Source: Planctomycetaceae bacterium
Lineage (GTDB): Bacteria; Planctomycetota; Planctomycetia; Pirellulales; Lacipirellulaceae
Direction: 5' to 3'
Assembly: GCA_002702655.1 (NCBI GenBank)
Contig: PABB01000029.1
Span: forward strand, 1-64,000
Length of the DNA stretch: 64,000 nt
Shown: positions 45,301 through 53,012 of the stretch, in pieces
How positions within the stretch are numbered: position 1 is the first letter of the stretch
How the letters are laid out: every line of letters begins with the position of its first letter
Position numbers and translations under genes: made by a program
Notes under the pieces: generated by a model
Databases searched by the model: none
What the model was told of the DNA's origin: nothing
The model's input: the letters and a program-made list of their open reading frames with translations, nothing else

Positions 45301-46500
45301 CAGGGGCGTATTGGCGGCGCTCGCCCACTGCGAGCCAATGCCGGCGTAGCTCTCCTGCGTTCCCAGCTTGCCGCGATTCTCCGGCAACTGCAGTTCGGCT
45401 TCGCGAAGCGCCGGCCAACCGTCACGCGTCGCCGAGTAGCGATCGTAGCCTGGGCCGCCAGGAATCTCAGGCGACGCGCCGTTGTCCGACAGCACCAACA
45501 CGAGCGTGTTCTCCAGTTGCCCGGACTGCCGCAGCGCTTCGATGATCTCGCCGACGCCCTGGTCGACGCAGTCAACCATCGCGGCGTGGACGGCCATCTT
45601 CTCTGCCAGGTAGTCGCGCCGCTGTTGCGGCAATCGATCCCACGCGGGGCCGTTGTTGATGACCGGACCAACGGGCGTCTCTGCGGCGAAAACGCCCTGC
45701 TTCACCTGCCTGGCGAACCGCTCCTGCCGGAGTGCCTCCCACCCTTCGTCGTAGCGCCCCCGATACTTCGCGATGGCGTCCTCGGGCGCGTGCAGCGGCC
45801 AATGCGGGGCGGTGTAGGCAACATACAGAAACAGCGGCGCATCGTTCGAAGCGGCGTCCCGAATGCAACCGATGGCGTGCTCGGTGATCGCGTCCGTAGC
45901 GTAGTAATCCTTGGGCACGCGTCGCACGGCGCGTTCGCCTTCGCACAGGCTGAACGGGTCAAAGTGATTCACGACCCCCCAGATGACGCCGTAGAACTCG
46001 TCGAAGCCACGCTGCGTGGGGTAGGAAGCCGGGTCGGCAAACGGAATGCGCAGCCGCTGCTCATGGTTCATCCAGCGCAGCCGTTGCTGCCCCTGCGGCT
46101 GGCCCGGCAATTCCGACAGGTGCCACTTGCCCGACATCGCGGTTCGGTAGCCAACGTCCTTCAGTCGCTGGGCGACCGTGGGTACGGCCAGATCCATCGT
46201 CTTGCCAAACTCGTCCATACCCACGCGCTGCGGATAGTAACCCGTCAGCAAGCTCGCGCGGGTCTGACAACACCGCGAGCAATTGTAGAACTCCCGAAAT
46301 CGCACGCCTCCGCTGGCCAGGGCGTCAATATTCGGCGTCTCAATCTCGCCGCCGTAACAACCGAAATCGGAGTAGCCGAGATCGTCGACCATGATGACGA
46401 CGAAATTGGGACGACTGGCGGAGGGCGTCTCGCTCGCAACGGCCGCTATTTGAAGCACGACACACGCCCATGTCGCCGCGACCCACGTTCCACATCTCAT
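42340..46500 (-). CDS. Sulfatase fused to a DUF4965/GtaA-like domain, with an altered formylglycine motif
   Basis: The 1386-residue secreted protein has a signal at residues 1-23 and a sulfatase domain at about 30-520 (VIMVDDLGYSDFG, MSGKWHLSE, APHWPLH, VLSDNGASPE). Residues 540-1240 resemble the GtaA glutaminase-type DUF4964/5127/4965/1793 assembly: PLVACDPYFSIWSPG, TDNDTIHWTGA, AYDDLESIEFM, CKENNSNGCIGTSDVFYPMAPQFLL, HDLGTYPHANGQVYGGGE, MPVEECGNLLLLM, TDDFAGHLAHNVNLSAKAICALGAF. The last 130 residues form a jelly-roll like that of GH2 sugar-binding domains. The formylglycine site reads C77-C-Q79-T-R81, with Gln in place of Pro. Bacterial DUF4965 proteins are thought to be (alpha/alpha)-barrel enzymes of unproven substrate. 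It overlaps the regulator stop by 4 bp and leads the structural genes of the locus. Confidence 0.88.
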   Translation of the reverse strand: MRCGTWVAATWACVVLQIAAVASETPSASRPNFVVIMVDDLGYSDFGCYGGEIETPNIDALASGGVRFREFYNCSRCCQTRASLLTGYYPQRVGMDEFGKTMDLAVPTVAQRLKDVGYRTAMSGKWHLSELPGQPQGQQRLRWMNHEQRLRIPFADPASYPTQRGFDEFYGVIWGVVNHFDPFSLCEGERAVRRVPKDYYATDAITEHAIGCIRDAASNDAPLFLYVAYTAPHWPLHAPEDAIAKYRGRYDEGWEALRQERFARQVKQGVFAAETPVGPVINNGPAWDRLPQQRRDYLAEKMAVHAAMVDCVDQGVGEIIEALRQSGQLENTLVLVLSDNGASPEIPGGPGYDRYSATRDGWPALREAELQLPENRGKLGTQESYAGIGSQWASAANTPLRYWKMESYDGGCRTPLIAHWPAGLKLDAGGFESQVGHVMDIAPTLLELAGVADVDGLNLDGSSLVSVLRGETDAPRQDRTLFFSHGPGRGVREGSWKASKLANRGWELFDLAKDPGETSDVSGEHPDVLNGLVRKMFDWRRTAEVRTVSADEQVAAPAVPLVACDPYFSIWSPGTTLTDNDTIHWTGAPHRLTSLISVDGEVYRLMGKEPAEAPALRQTGLELTATQTKYSFAGAGVKLSLVFTTPALPDDVDTLSRPITYLTYGCQSADGETHDVRIYFEASGEIAVNEERQRVSGRVSPTDGMAGAVIGSVDQQVLGKSGDDLRIDWGYLHVATPMSSGATVAIGGGAGFRESFASDAALDQANTDSSPQPAAQVSAAVTLDLEEVGGEAAERWIVLAYDDLESIEFMHRRLQPYWRRDGKDAEDLLAEAMRDRLQLMQRCDAFDRELRADLVNVGGEKYAAIATLAYRQCFAAGKFVADANGQPIQFCKENNSNGCIGTSDVFYPMAPQFLLFGSSLAKSFVVPFMEYAESDRWKFPFAPHDLGTYPHANGQVYGGGETSAENQMPVEECGNLLLLMGAIAKIDGNADFAERYWPTLQQWAEYLKDKGFDPENQLCTDDFAGHLAHNVNLSAKAICALGAFAQLCEMRGDEAKAAEYRGVAEQYAEQWISAADDGDHFRLAFDKPGTWSQKYNLVWDEILGLKLFPRSVLTKEMAYYRRMQNRFGLPLDNRRAYTKLDWVLWTATLTGDRDDFQALVDPVYNFLLSTPNRVPMTDWYQTQSARRVGFKARPVVGGVFLRMLYDDELWRKWASRDQTRASGYADLPQPPQIVVLTPAADSSGDQAVEWRYTFEQPEDGWQQPDYDDSTWQLGPAGFGTETTPGAIVGTKWSTPAIWLRRSFDLQGEAAGDVRLHIHHDEDAEVYLNGTLLRDFSGFTTRYRDVQLSNETVKLLKPTGNVLAIVCRQTSGGQYIDAGFTKVEPVE

Positions 46501-48299
46501 TCGCCAACCTCGCGGTCATTCAAAACAGTCACTTCAATAGGGACACCCTGGACCAACTCGTATTTCTCGACAAGCCAGTGACAAGTTTCGCTGATTTGCG
46601 CCGCCGAGAGCGCTCCCTGGTAGACGAGCATCTCAGCAATCTCGCCGGTAAAGCCAAATCCGCGTCTTTCAAAATGCGAACCGATGTACCGGGCAGCCAT
46701 CGTGGCGTCCAGAACCGGGACGTCATCCGAGGCCCCGACCAGTTCGCCATCCAAGTAGAGCGATGCACGATGGCTGTCCGCATCGTAACAATACGCCGCC
46801 ACGTGCGGCCGATTGTCGATCGCCGTCGGCGACTTGACATAGCCGACGTCGACCGGATCGACGTGCTGCGGAATGAAGCCCAGATGCACGCGCCCCACCA
46901 GGGAACGATCCTCGGAGATCTGCAATACGGTGTGGGGCGGCCCGTAGAAATTGAAGAGTTGCACGCCCAGTTCTCGGAAATTGGCGCGTTCGGAAATCAT
47001 CTGCCGCGCCACATCGCCGTCCGCGCGAAAGACGACGACCTCCGTGTGGCTTGTCGGCAGGTACACCGGTTCGGTCACCAGCGACCGGTAGCCGTCGAAG
47101 CGTAGCGCAGGCCGTTTGCCGATCGCGCGCGGCAGCCAGAGCGGACGCTGCTCGGCGTCGACCTGCCAGGCATTCTCGCTGCGCAGGTCTCCGTGCGAAC
47201 CACTGAGGTCGCCCCATTCGCTGACCCGGTCATCAACGTCGCGCTGCACGCCGGCGTCGGCGGCAAAATGCAGCGTAAGTCCCTGCAGCACGGGCGGCGG
47301 TTCAGACACTTCCGTCTCTTCGCTCTTGAGCGGACGCAGGAATCGCCGCGGCTCCGCGGGCAAGCCCGTCTCGATCGGCCCCGCGGTGTTTCGCGCCCAG
47401 GCCTCGCCAGCGTTGAGCAGCGTGCTGTGATCGCCCTCGGGCAGCCCTTCCACTTGCGCAACAACCTCGCCCTTGAACACATGCGTCTCAACCTCGCCGT
47501 CCTCGTCAACCAGCAGGCCAAATTCCGTGCCCAAGTCAATGAACTTGCCGGCATGAGTTTCTACGCAGAAGCCGCGGGCGCGTGGCGGGACCGAAGCGCT
47601 CAGTTCGCCGCGAATCATCTTCAACGTTGACCCCGAGGTGGTCACCAGAGTCGCTGGCCCGTTGACGGTGATTTCCGCACCGGAAGCGAACTCCAGGACC
47701 AGCAACCCTTTGGTCAGCGTGATGACTTGGCCCTTTTGGACTTCGCCGTTGGCGGTTGCGGACCATCGGTCCTCCGCCCAGTCGCAGTCGATTTTCCGCA
47801 ACACCCGCGCGACGATGCGGCTGTTCGCACTGGGTGCGCCATCCTTCGCAATCTGGGGCGAGGCCGCCTGGTCGCCTACGCTTGGACTCGTCGCGACTCG
47901 ACTTGCCCCGTCGCCGCTTGACGGCTGCCGCCACATCGCCGTCACCACCAACACACTGGCAGCGATCGCCAGCAGAGCCCAGGGCAACCGCGCCGACTTC
48001 CGCCAATCGTCGCTGCTCGGCGCGCTAGTCAACGCGGCGGGAGTTGCTGTCGACCGCGCCGCCTCGGCACGCCGATCAAACTCGTCATCAATCGCTCGTG
48101 CCGCGCGCAATTCCGCCAGCGTGAATGCGCGCACCGGCCCCGCCTGCTCCGCAAGCAAGAAATGCAGGCGGAGCAGTTCGCGAAATTTCTCAACGGCCGC
48201 TTCGTCGCCGCGCAGTAGGCGGCTCAACTCCTGGGCGCCATCGTCGTCCAGGCGATCGTCGACTAAGTCGGAGAATAGTTGCTCGATCCTAGCGTCCAT
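46497..48299 (-). CDS. FecR-domain membrane regulator with extracytoplasmic LamG domain
   Basis: The 600-residue protein shows the anti-sigma-like plan. Residues 1-85 (ARIEQLFSDLVDDRLDDDGAQELSRLLRGD) are cytoplasmic and a single helix lies near 105-122 (WALLAIAASVLVVTAMW). A FecR domain spans about 160-300 (GLLVLEFASGAEITVNGPATL, ETHAGKFIDLGTEFGLLVDEDGEVETHVFKGEV), and a LamG/concanavalin-like domain fills about 340-590 (LHFAADAGVQRDVDDRVSEWGDLSG, GFTGEIAEMLVYQGALSAAQI). It probably binds the sigma factor encoded just upstream and releases it when the outer LamG part meets ligand, perhaps a mannan fragment; that is inference. ATG 48299 follows GGAG by 6 nt. Its stop overlaps the next start as ATGA. 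Confidence 0.85.
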   Translation of the reverse strand: MDARIEQLFSDLVDDRLDDDGAQELSRLLRGDEAAVEKFRELLRLHFLLAEQAGPVRAFTLAELRAARAIDDEFDRRAEAARSTATPAALTSAPSSDDWRKSARLPWALLAIAASVLVVTAMWRQPSSGDGASRVATSPSVGDQAASPQIAKDGAPSANSRIVARVLRKIDCDWAEDRWSATANGEVQKGQVITLTKGLLVLEFASGAEITVNGPATLVTTSGSTLKMIRGELSASVPPRARGFCVETHAGKFIDLGTEFGLLVDEDGEVETHVFKGEVVAQVEGLPEGDHSTLLNAGEAWARNTAGPIETGLPAEPRRFLRPLKSEETEVSEPPPVLQGLTLHFAADAGVQRDVDDRVSEWGDLSGSHGDLRSENAWQVDAEQRPLWLPRAIGKRPALRFDGYRSLVTEPVYLPTSHTEVVVFRADGDVARQMISERANFRELGVQLFNFYGPPHTVLQISEDRSLVGRVHLGFIPQHVDPVDVGYVKSPTAIDNRPHVAAYCYDADSHRASLYLDGELVGASDDVPVLDATMAARYIGSHFERRGFGFTGEIAEMLVYQGALSAAQISETCHWLVEKYELVQGVPIEVTVLNDREVGE

Positions 48300-48471
48300 G
48301 ATCTCCAATGCCTTCTGCGAGCCGCGAAGCGGGCGAGGGGGCGTTTATCTCCGGTCTATCGAGCCAACTCCGCCCGCGGCGGCCGCCCCTGCCGTCGCGG
48401 ACGAAATGCTGGCACTGAAAATCTCTGTCGCCAATCAGCTTGCTGTCAGTCGCCCCGATGTCGCCCGTCGC

Positions 48472-49023
48472 TCACCGAGCCTCTTCCTCCACACGGAGAT
48501 TTCGCCGTATGCATTCCGCCAATGCACGCCGAATCCTCCGCAACGATTGCGATACGCTGTTGACTGTTCGATCAAGTTGCTTCGCAATCGCGCTGACGCT
48601 TGCCCCCGGCGCGTATCGCGCTCGGATGAGCTCGCGGTCCTTCCCCGGCAGTTTCTCCAAACATTGCGACAGCGCTTCGCCGCGCCGATCCGTCGCCTCC
48701 ATCTCGCCGGCGTCCGAAAAACTCGTCGCAAATCCCTCCAGCAGCTCGGGAGGCAGCATCGTCGCGCCGGTCGCCGTCAGCCGGCGATGCTGCAGGATCA
48801 CGCGCCGCGCGATCTCACGCGCCCAAGCCAGGAAGCTTGTGCCCGACTCGTATAACTCAAACTTCTGCCAGAGAATGATGTTGGTCTCCTGCAACAGGTC
48901 GGCGGCGACGTTGGAATCATAGACCCAAGCCACGATGTAGGCGTGCAGGGGGCGCTGGGCGCGAGCGAACAGCCGCAGGAATTCCTGCTCGCGCGATTCA
49001 ATACCGCTGCCGTACTCCGCCAT
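48472..49023 (-). CDS. ECF-type sigma factor heading the mannan locus
   Basis: The 183-residue product has sigma region 2 (EFLRLFARAQRPLHAYIVAWVYDSNVAADLLQETNIILWQKFELYE) and region 4 (RYAPGASVSAIAKQLDRTVNSVSQSLRRIRRALAECIRRNL). The DLLQETNIILWQK block marks the planctomycete ECF group. ATG 49023 was chosen because AGGAAC precedes it and region 2 then begins near residue 12; the frame is open far upstream, but that part is not conserved in type. It lies 172 bp before the FecR-LamG gene and is transcribed with the whole glycosidase run, so it is the expected activator. Confidence 0.9.
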   Translation of the reverse strand: MAEYGSGIESREQEFLRLFARAQRPLHAYIVAWVYDSNVAADLLQETNIILWQKFELYESGTSFLAWAREIARRVILQHRRLTATGATMLPPELLEGFATSFSDAGEMEATDRRGEALSQCLEKLPGKDRELIRARYAPGASVSAIAKQLDRTVNSVSQSLRRIRRALAECIRRNLRVEEEAR

Positions 49024-49521
49024 GCCCAGTTCCTGATTATTGCCCGCCGCCGCGCTCGCCGCCTGCCGCGCTGGGGCTCGCCTAGCCCGGCGCATTATAG
49101 AGACGACCGCCGCCGCCCGAATCTGAGCCGAAATCCGGCAAAGAACCCGAATTCGGACTCCGAAGCACCCACCGTGCGCGCCGCCGGGGCCGGCATACAG
49201 CCCGCCGAGCCTCTCGCGCGCCTCGCATTCACCCGTTTTTCGATTTTTGGGATCAGATTCAACGCTCGGCGCACGTTTCTCTGGTGGCGTGGTCGACTTA
49301 TCTCCAGCGCAACCCCGACAGGGGGGCGCTGGTCCGACGAGCTGCTTGGCCAGCAGTTGGTCGCAGGCGTGAGCATCGCAAGACTGTGCCATGCTAGCTC
49401 CGAACGATTGCCGTATTCAGGCACTCCACCGAATCCGCGGCACACGTCCAAGTCCGCCGGGAACGGCTGGACGCACCACCTCGTCAAAAGCCAGGCGTCA
49501 CCCGCATTGAGAGACCCTTCT
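49024..49521. other. Divergent control region of the mannan locus and the 49522-51558 sulfatase
   Basis: About 500 bp lie between the minus-strand sigma gene and the plus-strand sulfatase gene. Open frames exist but give proline/arginine-rich products without motifs. The promoters of both directions must be here, although no convincing -35/-10 pair was found by eye. That fits control by alternative sigma factors, whose boxes are not known. Confidence 0.4.
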
Positions 49522-51558
49522 GTGAGACAACTCGTCACGGTTGTGAGCGTCGTCGCTGTCGCTTGGCTCTGCCCTGGGGCAGTGTGCCACGCACAGACTG
49601 ACGCACGGCCGAACGTCCTGGTCATCCTCACGGACGACCTGGGATACTCCGACATCTCCCCGTTCGGCGGAGAAATCAATACGCCCAATCTGGCCCGGAT
49701 GGCGACCGACGGCGTTCGCTTTCGCGACTTCTACGTGGCGCCTCGGTGCTCGAACACGCGCGCCCAGTTGCTCTCGGGCCTCCAGTCGCATCAAGTCGGG
49801 TTGCCGAATCTGGCTGGGAATAACACGCAACTGCGGGCGAATCACGTGTTCATCCCCGAGGTCCTGCAGGCCAACAACTACGACACTTATATGTCGGGAA
49901 AGTGGCATCTGGGCGCCACGACCAGTTTCGGCGCTGTCCCCGACGGCCACGACCGCGATCCTCGCGTGCGCGGATTCGACTCGATGTGGGGCTTCACCGA
50001 AGGTCATAGCCAGGACAACTTCGACCCGTCCAACTACCGCTTGCTGTCCGATCAGGTTGCCGAGCGAACCTACACCGGCTCGAGCGGCAACGGTCAGCCC
50101 GGGACGTTCTATCAGACGGACGCGATCACGGATTACACGCTCGACTTTATGAACCAGCATCGACAGCAGAATGCCGCCGAAGGTTCTGCCGACCCGTTCT
50201 TTATGTACGTCGCATACGGCTCGCCGCATTTTCCGCTGCAAGCGCGCGACGAGTGGGTCGATCCTTTGGTGAGTCGCTATGAACAAGGTTGGGACCAGCT
50301 TCGCGCCGACCGTCTTGCCAACATGCAGGCGTTGGGATTGGTCGATCCGAGCGTCGCGTTGCCGGACCGGGGCGACGTCCCCGGCACAGGTCACGGCGAG
50401 GGCCTGCACCAGATTCGCGCGTGGGACGCCCTGCCGGCCGACCGACAAGCCGATCTCGCCCGGCGAATGGCGATCTACGCCGCCATGGTGGAACGGGTCG
50501 ACTACAACATTGGCCGGATCCTCGCCGACCTGGAGTCCAACGGACAACTCGACAATACAATCGTCGTGTTCACAACCGACAATGGCGCCGACTTCGAGTG
50601 GCACGAATATGGCAAGCTTGCCAGCGAAACGCCCCGCACGGGAGCATCGCTGGACAGCATGGGCACGACGACTACCAACGCCGATTCCGATATCTTCTAC
50701 GGCGCAGGGTGGGCAAACGTCGGCGCCGCGCCCTACGAAGGCTACAAGCACTACACCGAAGAAGGCGGCATCCGCTCGCCCGCCATCGTCCAATGGAACG
50801 ACGGCTTGTCGGAGTCGCTCAAAGGCCAAATCACGACGCAGGTCGGCGATATTCGCGACCTGATGCCCACGATTCTGGAAGCGGCGGGGATCGAGTATCC
50901 CGAAGAGTGGACGAGCCTCAACGGCCAAACGTACAGCGTCCTGGCCGAGCAGGGGGACAGTCTACTGGGCTATTTGCAGGGCGGCGGTCAGTTCGAACGA
51001 GAACTCGGCTGGCAGCACGAAGGTAATCGCGCCTACCGCATCGGCAACTTCAAAATTGTCTCGAACAACTACGCGACCACCGACGGCGTCGCAGCGGGGC
51101 ATTGGTCGCTATACGATCTCGCCGCCGATCCGACCGAGCAGAATGATCTCTCGGGACTGCCTGAGTTCGCCGACGAGCTCAACTTGCTGGTGTCGTCCTA
51201 CGATCGCTGGGCGTGGCAAACGACCGTCACCCAAACCATGCCGTGGTCGGCCGCCGATTTCGATCGAGACGGCGACCTCGACGCCGACGACGTGCAGCGC
51301 TTCGTCACGGGCTGGAGAGCGGTAGCCGTCGTAGGGTCGGATGAAACGTTCGCCCGCGGCGACGTGGACCTCGACGGCGACACGGATCTCACGGACTTTG
51401 GCCTGGTTCGCAAGGCTTTTCTGTTGGGAGGACAAGCGTCATTGCTCAACGGCCTCGCTGCGGCTTTGCAGGTTCCAGAGCCGGCCGCGATACGACAGGC
51501 GGCAATTGCGCTCGGAGCACTCGTGCTCGGCGCCCCCGCGACCCGGTTTTTCAAATGA
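49522..51558 (+). CDS. Sulfatase with Cys-Ser-Asn-Thr-Arg motif, dockerin-like loops and degenerate PEP-CTERM
   Basis: The 678-residue exported protein begins at GTG 49522, giving the signal VTVVSVVAVAWLCPGAVCHA. The sulfatase domain (about 28-570) has ILTDDLGYSDIS, SGKWHLGA, SPHFPL and FTTDNGADFEW. Its formylglycine site is C76-S-N78-T-R80, where family members have Pro at the third place. Two dockerin-like loops follow (DFDRDGDLDADDVQRF, DVDLDGDTDLTDFGLV). The tail VPEPAAIRQAAIALGALVLGAPATRFF has PEP and a hydrophobic stretch but only one basic residue before the end, so its sorting function is uncertain. It is transcribed away from the mannan locus across the shared 500-bp region. Confidence 0.88.
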   Translation: MRQLVTVVSVVAVAWLCPGAVCHAQTDARPNVLVILTDDLGYSDISPFGGEINTPNLARMATDGVRFRDFYVAPRCSNTRAQLLSGLQSHQVGLPNLAGNNTQLRANHVFIPEVLQANNYDTYMSGKWHLGATTSFGAVPDGHDRDPRVRGFDSMWGFTEGHSQDNFDPSNYRLLSDQVAERTYTGSSGNGQPGTFYQTDAITDYTLDFMNQHRQQNAAEGSADPFFMYVAYGSPHFPLQARDEWVDPLVSRYEQGWDQLRADRLANMQALGLVDPSVALPDRGDVPGTGHGEGLHQIRAWDALPADRQADLARRMAIYAAMVERVDYNIGRILADLESNGQLDNTIVVFTTDNGADFEWHEYGKLASETPRTGASLDSMGTTTTNADSDIFYGAGWANVGAAPYEGYKHYTEEGGIRSPAIVQWNDGLSESLKGQITTQVGDIRDLMPTILEAAGIEYPEEWTSLNGQTYSVLAEQGDSLLGYLQGGGQFERELGWQHEGNRAYRIGNFKIVSNNYATTDGVAAGHWSLYDLAADPTEQNDLSGLPEFADELNLLVSSYDRWAWQTTVTQTMPWSAADFDRDGDLDADDVQRFVTGWRAVAVVGSDETFARGDVDLDGDTDLTDFGLVRKAFLLGGQASLLNGLAAALQVPEPAAIRQAAIALGALVLGAPATRFFK

Positions 51559-51633
51559 CGACAACTCAGAACGAGCGACCATCAAGAGTCGCCCGGACCG
51601 CTGACTAGCAATTCGAGACAAGGAATGGCACCG

Positions 51634-52929
51634 ATGGCTTTTCTTCAACATCTCCGTCGCGCCCGCTTGCAGCAGGTCGCGGCAATCGTGCTTTCCGTTT
51701 TAACAGCGTCGCAGGCCTTGGCGCGGCGCCCCGATCGGTGGTACCGCATGGGCGACGATCCGGCACAGGGGACCAGCGCCGGCCTCGTCGCGGATTCCGG
51801 AAACGGTAATACCTACGACAGCATTGGCACGGTCGGGCAGGGCAACCTACAAGACCTTGAGCCGTTTGGTGCGCCAGCATACGTGAGCATCTCGGGGAAC
51901 CGCCCGGTCGCCGCCGATACGACCAATAACTGGGCGATCCGCTTCAACGGGTTCGATGACCTCACGGAGACCGGCGATTACCTTCTGGGGGCCAATCTGA
52001 ACATTCCCGAGGAATCGGCCGCTGCCGTGAGCGGCGGCGAACCCTACACCGGGATTACCGATCGCGGCTACCAACTGTGGTTCCAGCCTCTGTCGCTTCC
52101 CGCGACCGGAGCGGCCTGGATTCTCGACGACGGCGAAGAGTACGAGTTCCGCATTGATTCAACCGGCGTCATCATTGCCGAGACTCGCGACGCCAGCGTG
52201 ACGACGTCCGCCACCGCCGCGGCCGGCGCATGGACGCACGTGGCCCAAGTGCGCCCCTCCGGCAATGCCGGCGGCAGTCTCTTCTGGGTCAACGGTATTG
52301 CCGTCGCCTCCCAAACTGGGGAGCAGCGTTCCTCGACGACTGGACTCGTGATTGGCAGCAACGCCCAGCCGGACGGAGCGGGCGGCACCACGGTCCCTGG
52401 CGGGCCCGGGAACACGGCGTTCTTCGACGGATTGGTCGACGAGATCGACATGTTCGTGCTCGGGGGGGCTTTCGGCGAGTTCGACTACACGAAAGACAAC
52501 GGCTACTTCACCGACGTCTTTCTTCCCACGCAGAACCCGGCCTACTCCTACGTCGACGTTACCGGACCGTTGGGAACAGCCGACGGCCATAACGACAAGA
52601 CGTGGGTCGAGGGCGACATCAACTTCGACGGCTCGCGCAATCAAGCCGACATCGACGCCTTCGTGGCCGGCTGGCGTTCGACCAACGCGGATTCTCTTGT
52701 TGGGGCCGGCCCGGGCGTCGGCGATTACGTCACTCTCGGCAAAGGCGATCTCGATCTCGACGGCGACACGGACATCGACGACTTCGTGCAGCTACGGTTC
52801 GCCTTCGCAGGCGTAGCCGTGACGATGCCGACCGCGGCCCAACTAGCAGGCGCCGTTCCGGAGCCTTCGACCTGCGCTCTGATGCTGGCGGGCGGAGTCT
52901 CTGCTTGGGTTCGACGCCGCCGGCGTTAG
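51634..52929 (+). CDS. LamG-type PEP-CTERM protein
   Basis: The 431-residue exported protein has a signal (QVAAIVLSVLTASQALA) and a LamG/concanavalin-like fold. Seen blocks are RWYRMGDDPAQGTSAGLVADSGNGNTYD, NNWAIRFNGFDD, GYQLWFQPLSLPATGAAWILDD, GAWTHVAQVRPSGNAGGSLFWVNG and FFDGLVDEIDMFVLG. Dockerin-like loops come next (DINFDGSRNQADIDAF, DLDLDGDTDIDDFVQL), then VPEPSTCALMLAGG with RRRRR. It is probably a surface glycan-binding or matrix protein. ATG 51634 has AAGGA 9 nt upstream; ATG 51625 is too close to that site. It starts 75 bp after the preceding sulfatase gene and may be on the same transcript. Confidence 0.87.
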   Translation: MAFLQHLRRARLQQVAAIVLSVLTASQALARRPDRWYRMGDDPAQGTSAGLVADSGNGNTYDSIGTVGQGNLQDLEPFGAPAYVSISGNRPVAADTTNNWAIRFNGFDDLTETGDYLLGANLNIPEESAAAVSGGEPYTGITDRGYQLWFQPLSLPATGAAWILDDGEEYEFRIDSTGVIIAETRDASVTTSATAAAGAWTHVAQVRPSGNAGGSLFWVNGIAVASQTGEQRSSTTGLVIGSNAQPDGAGGTTVPGGPGNTAFFDGLVDEIDMFVLGGAFGEFDYTKDNGYFTDVFLPTQNPAYSYVDVTGPLGTADGHNDKTWVEGDINFDGSRNQADIDAFVAGWRSTNADSLVGAGPGVGDYVTLGKGDLDLDGDTDIDDFVQLRFAFAGVAVTMPTAAQLAGAVPEPSTCALMLAGGVSAWVRRRRR

Positions 52930-53012
52930 CATCGCGTGACTCTTCGTATTGCTCTCATCCTGTATTAACCACTGTATTGACCACGCACCTTTGGATTCTG
53001 GGAGGAAGACTC

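Noticed and set aside
48943-49521. 193-codon N-terminal extension of the sulfatase at 49522
   Set aside because: It overlaps the start of the divergent sigma factor gene, and the predicted signal peptide follows GTG 49522.
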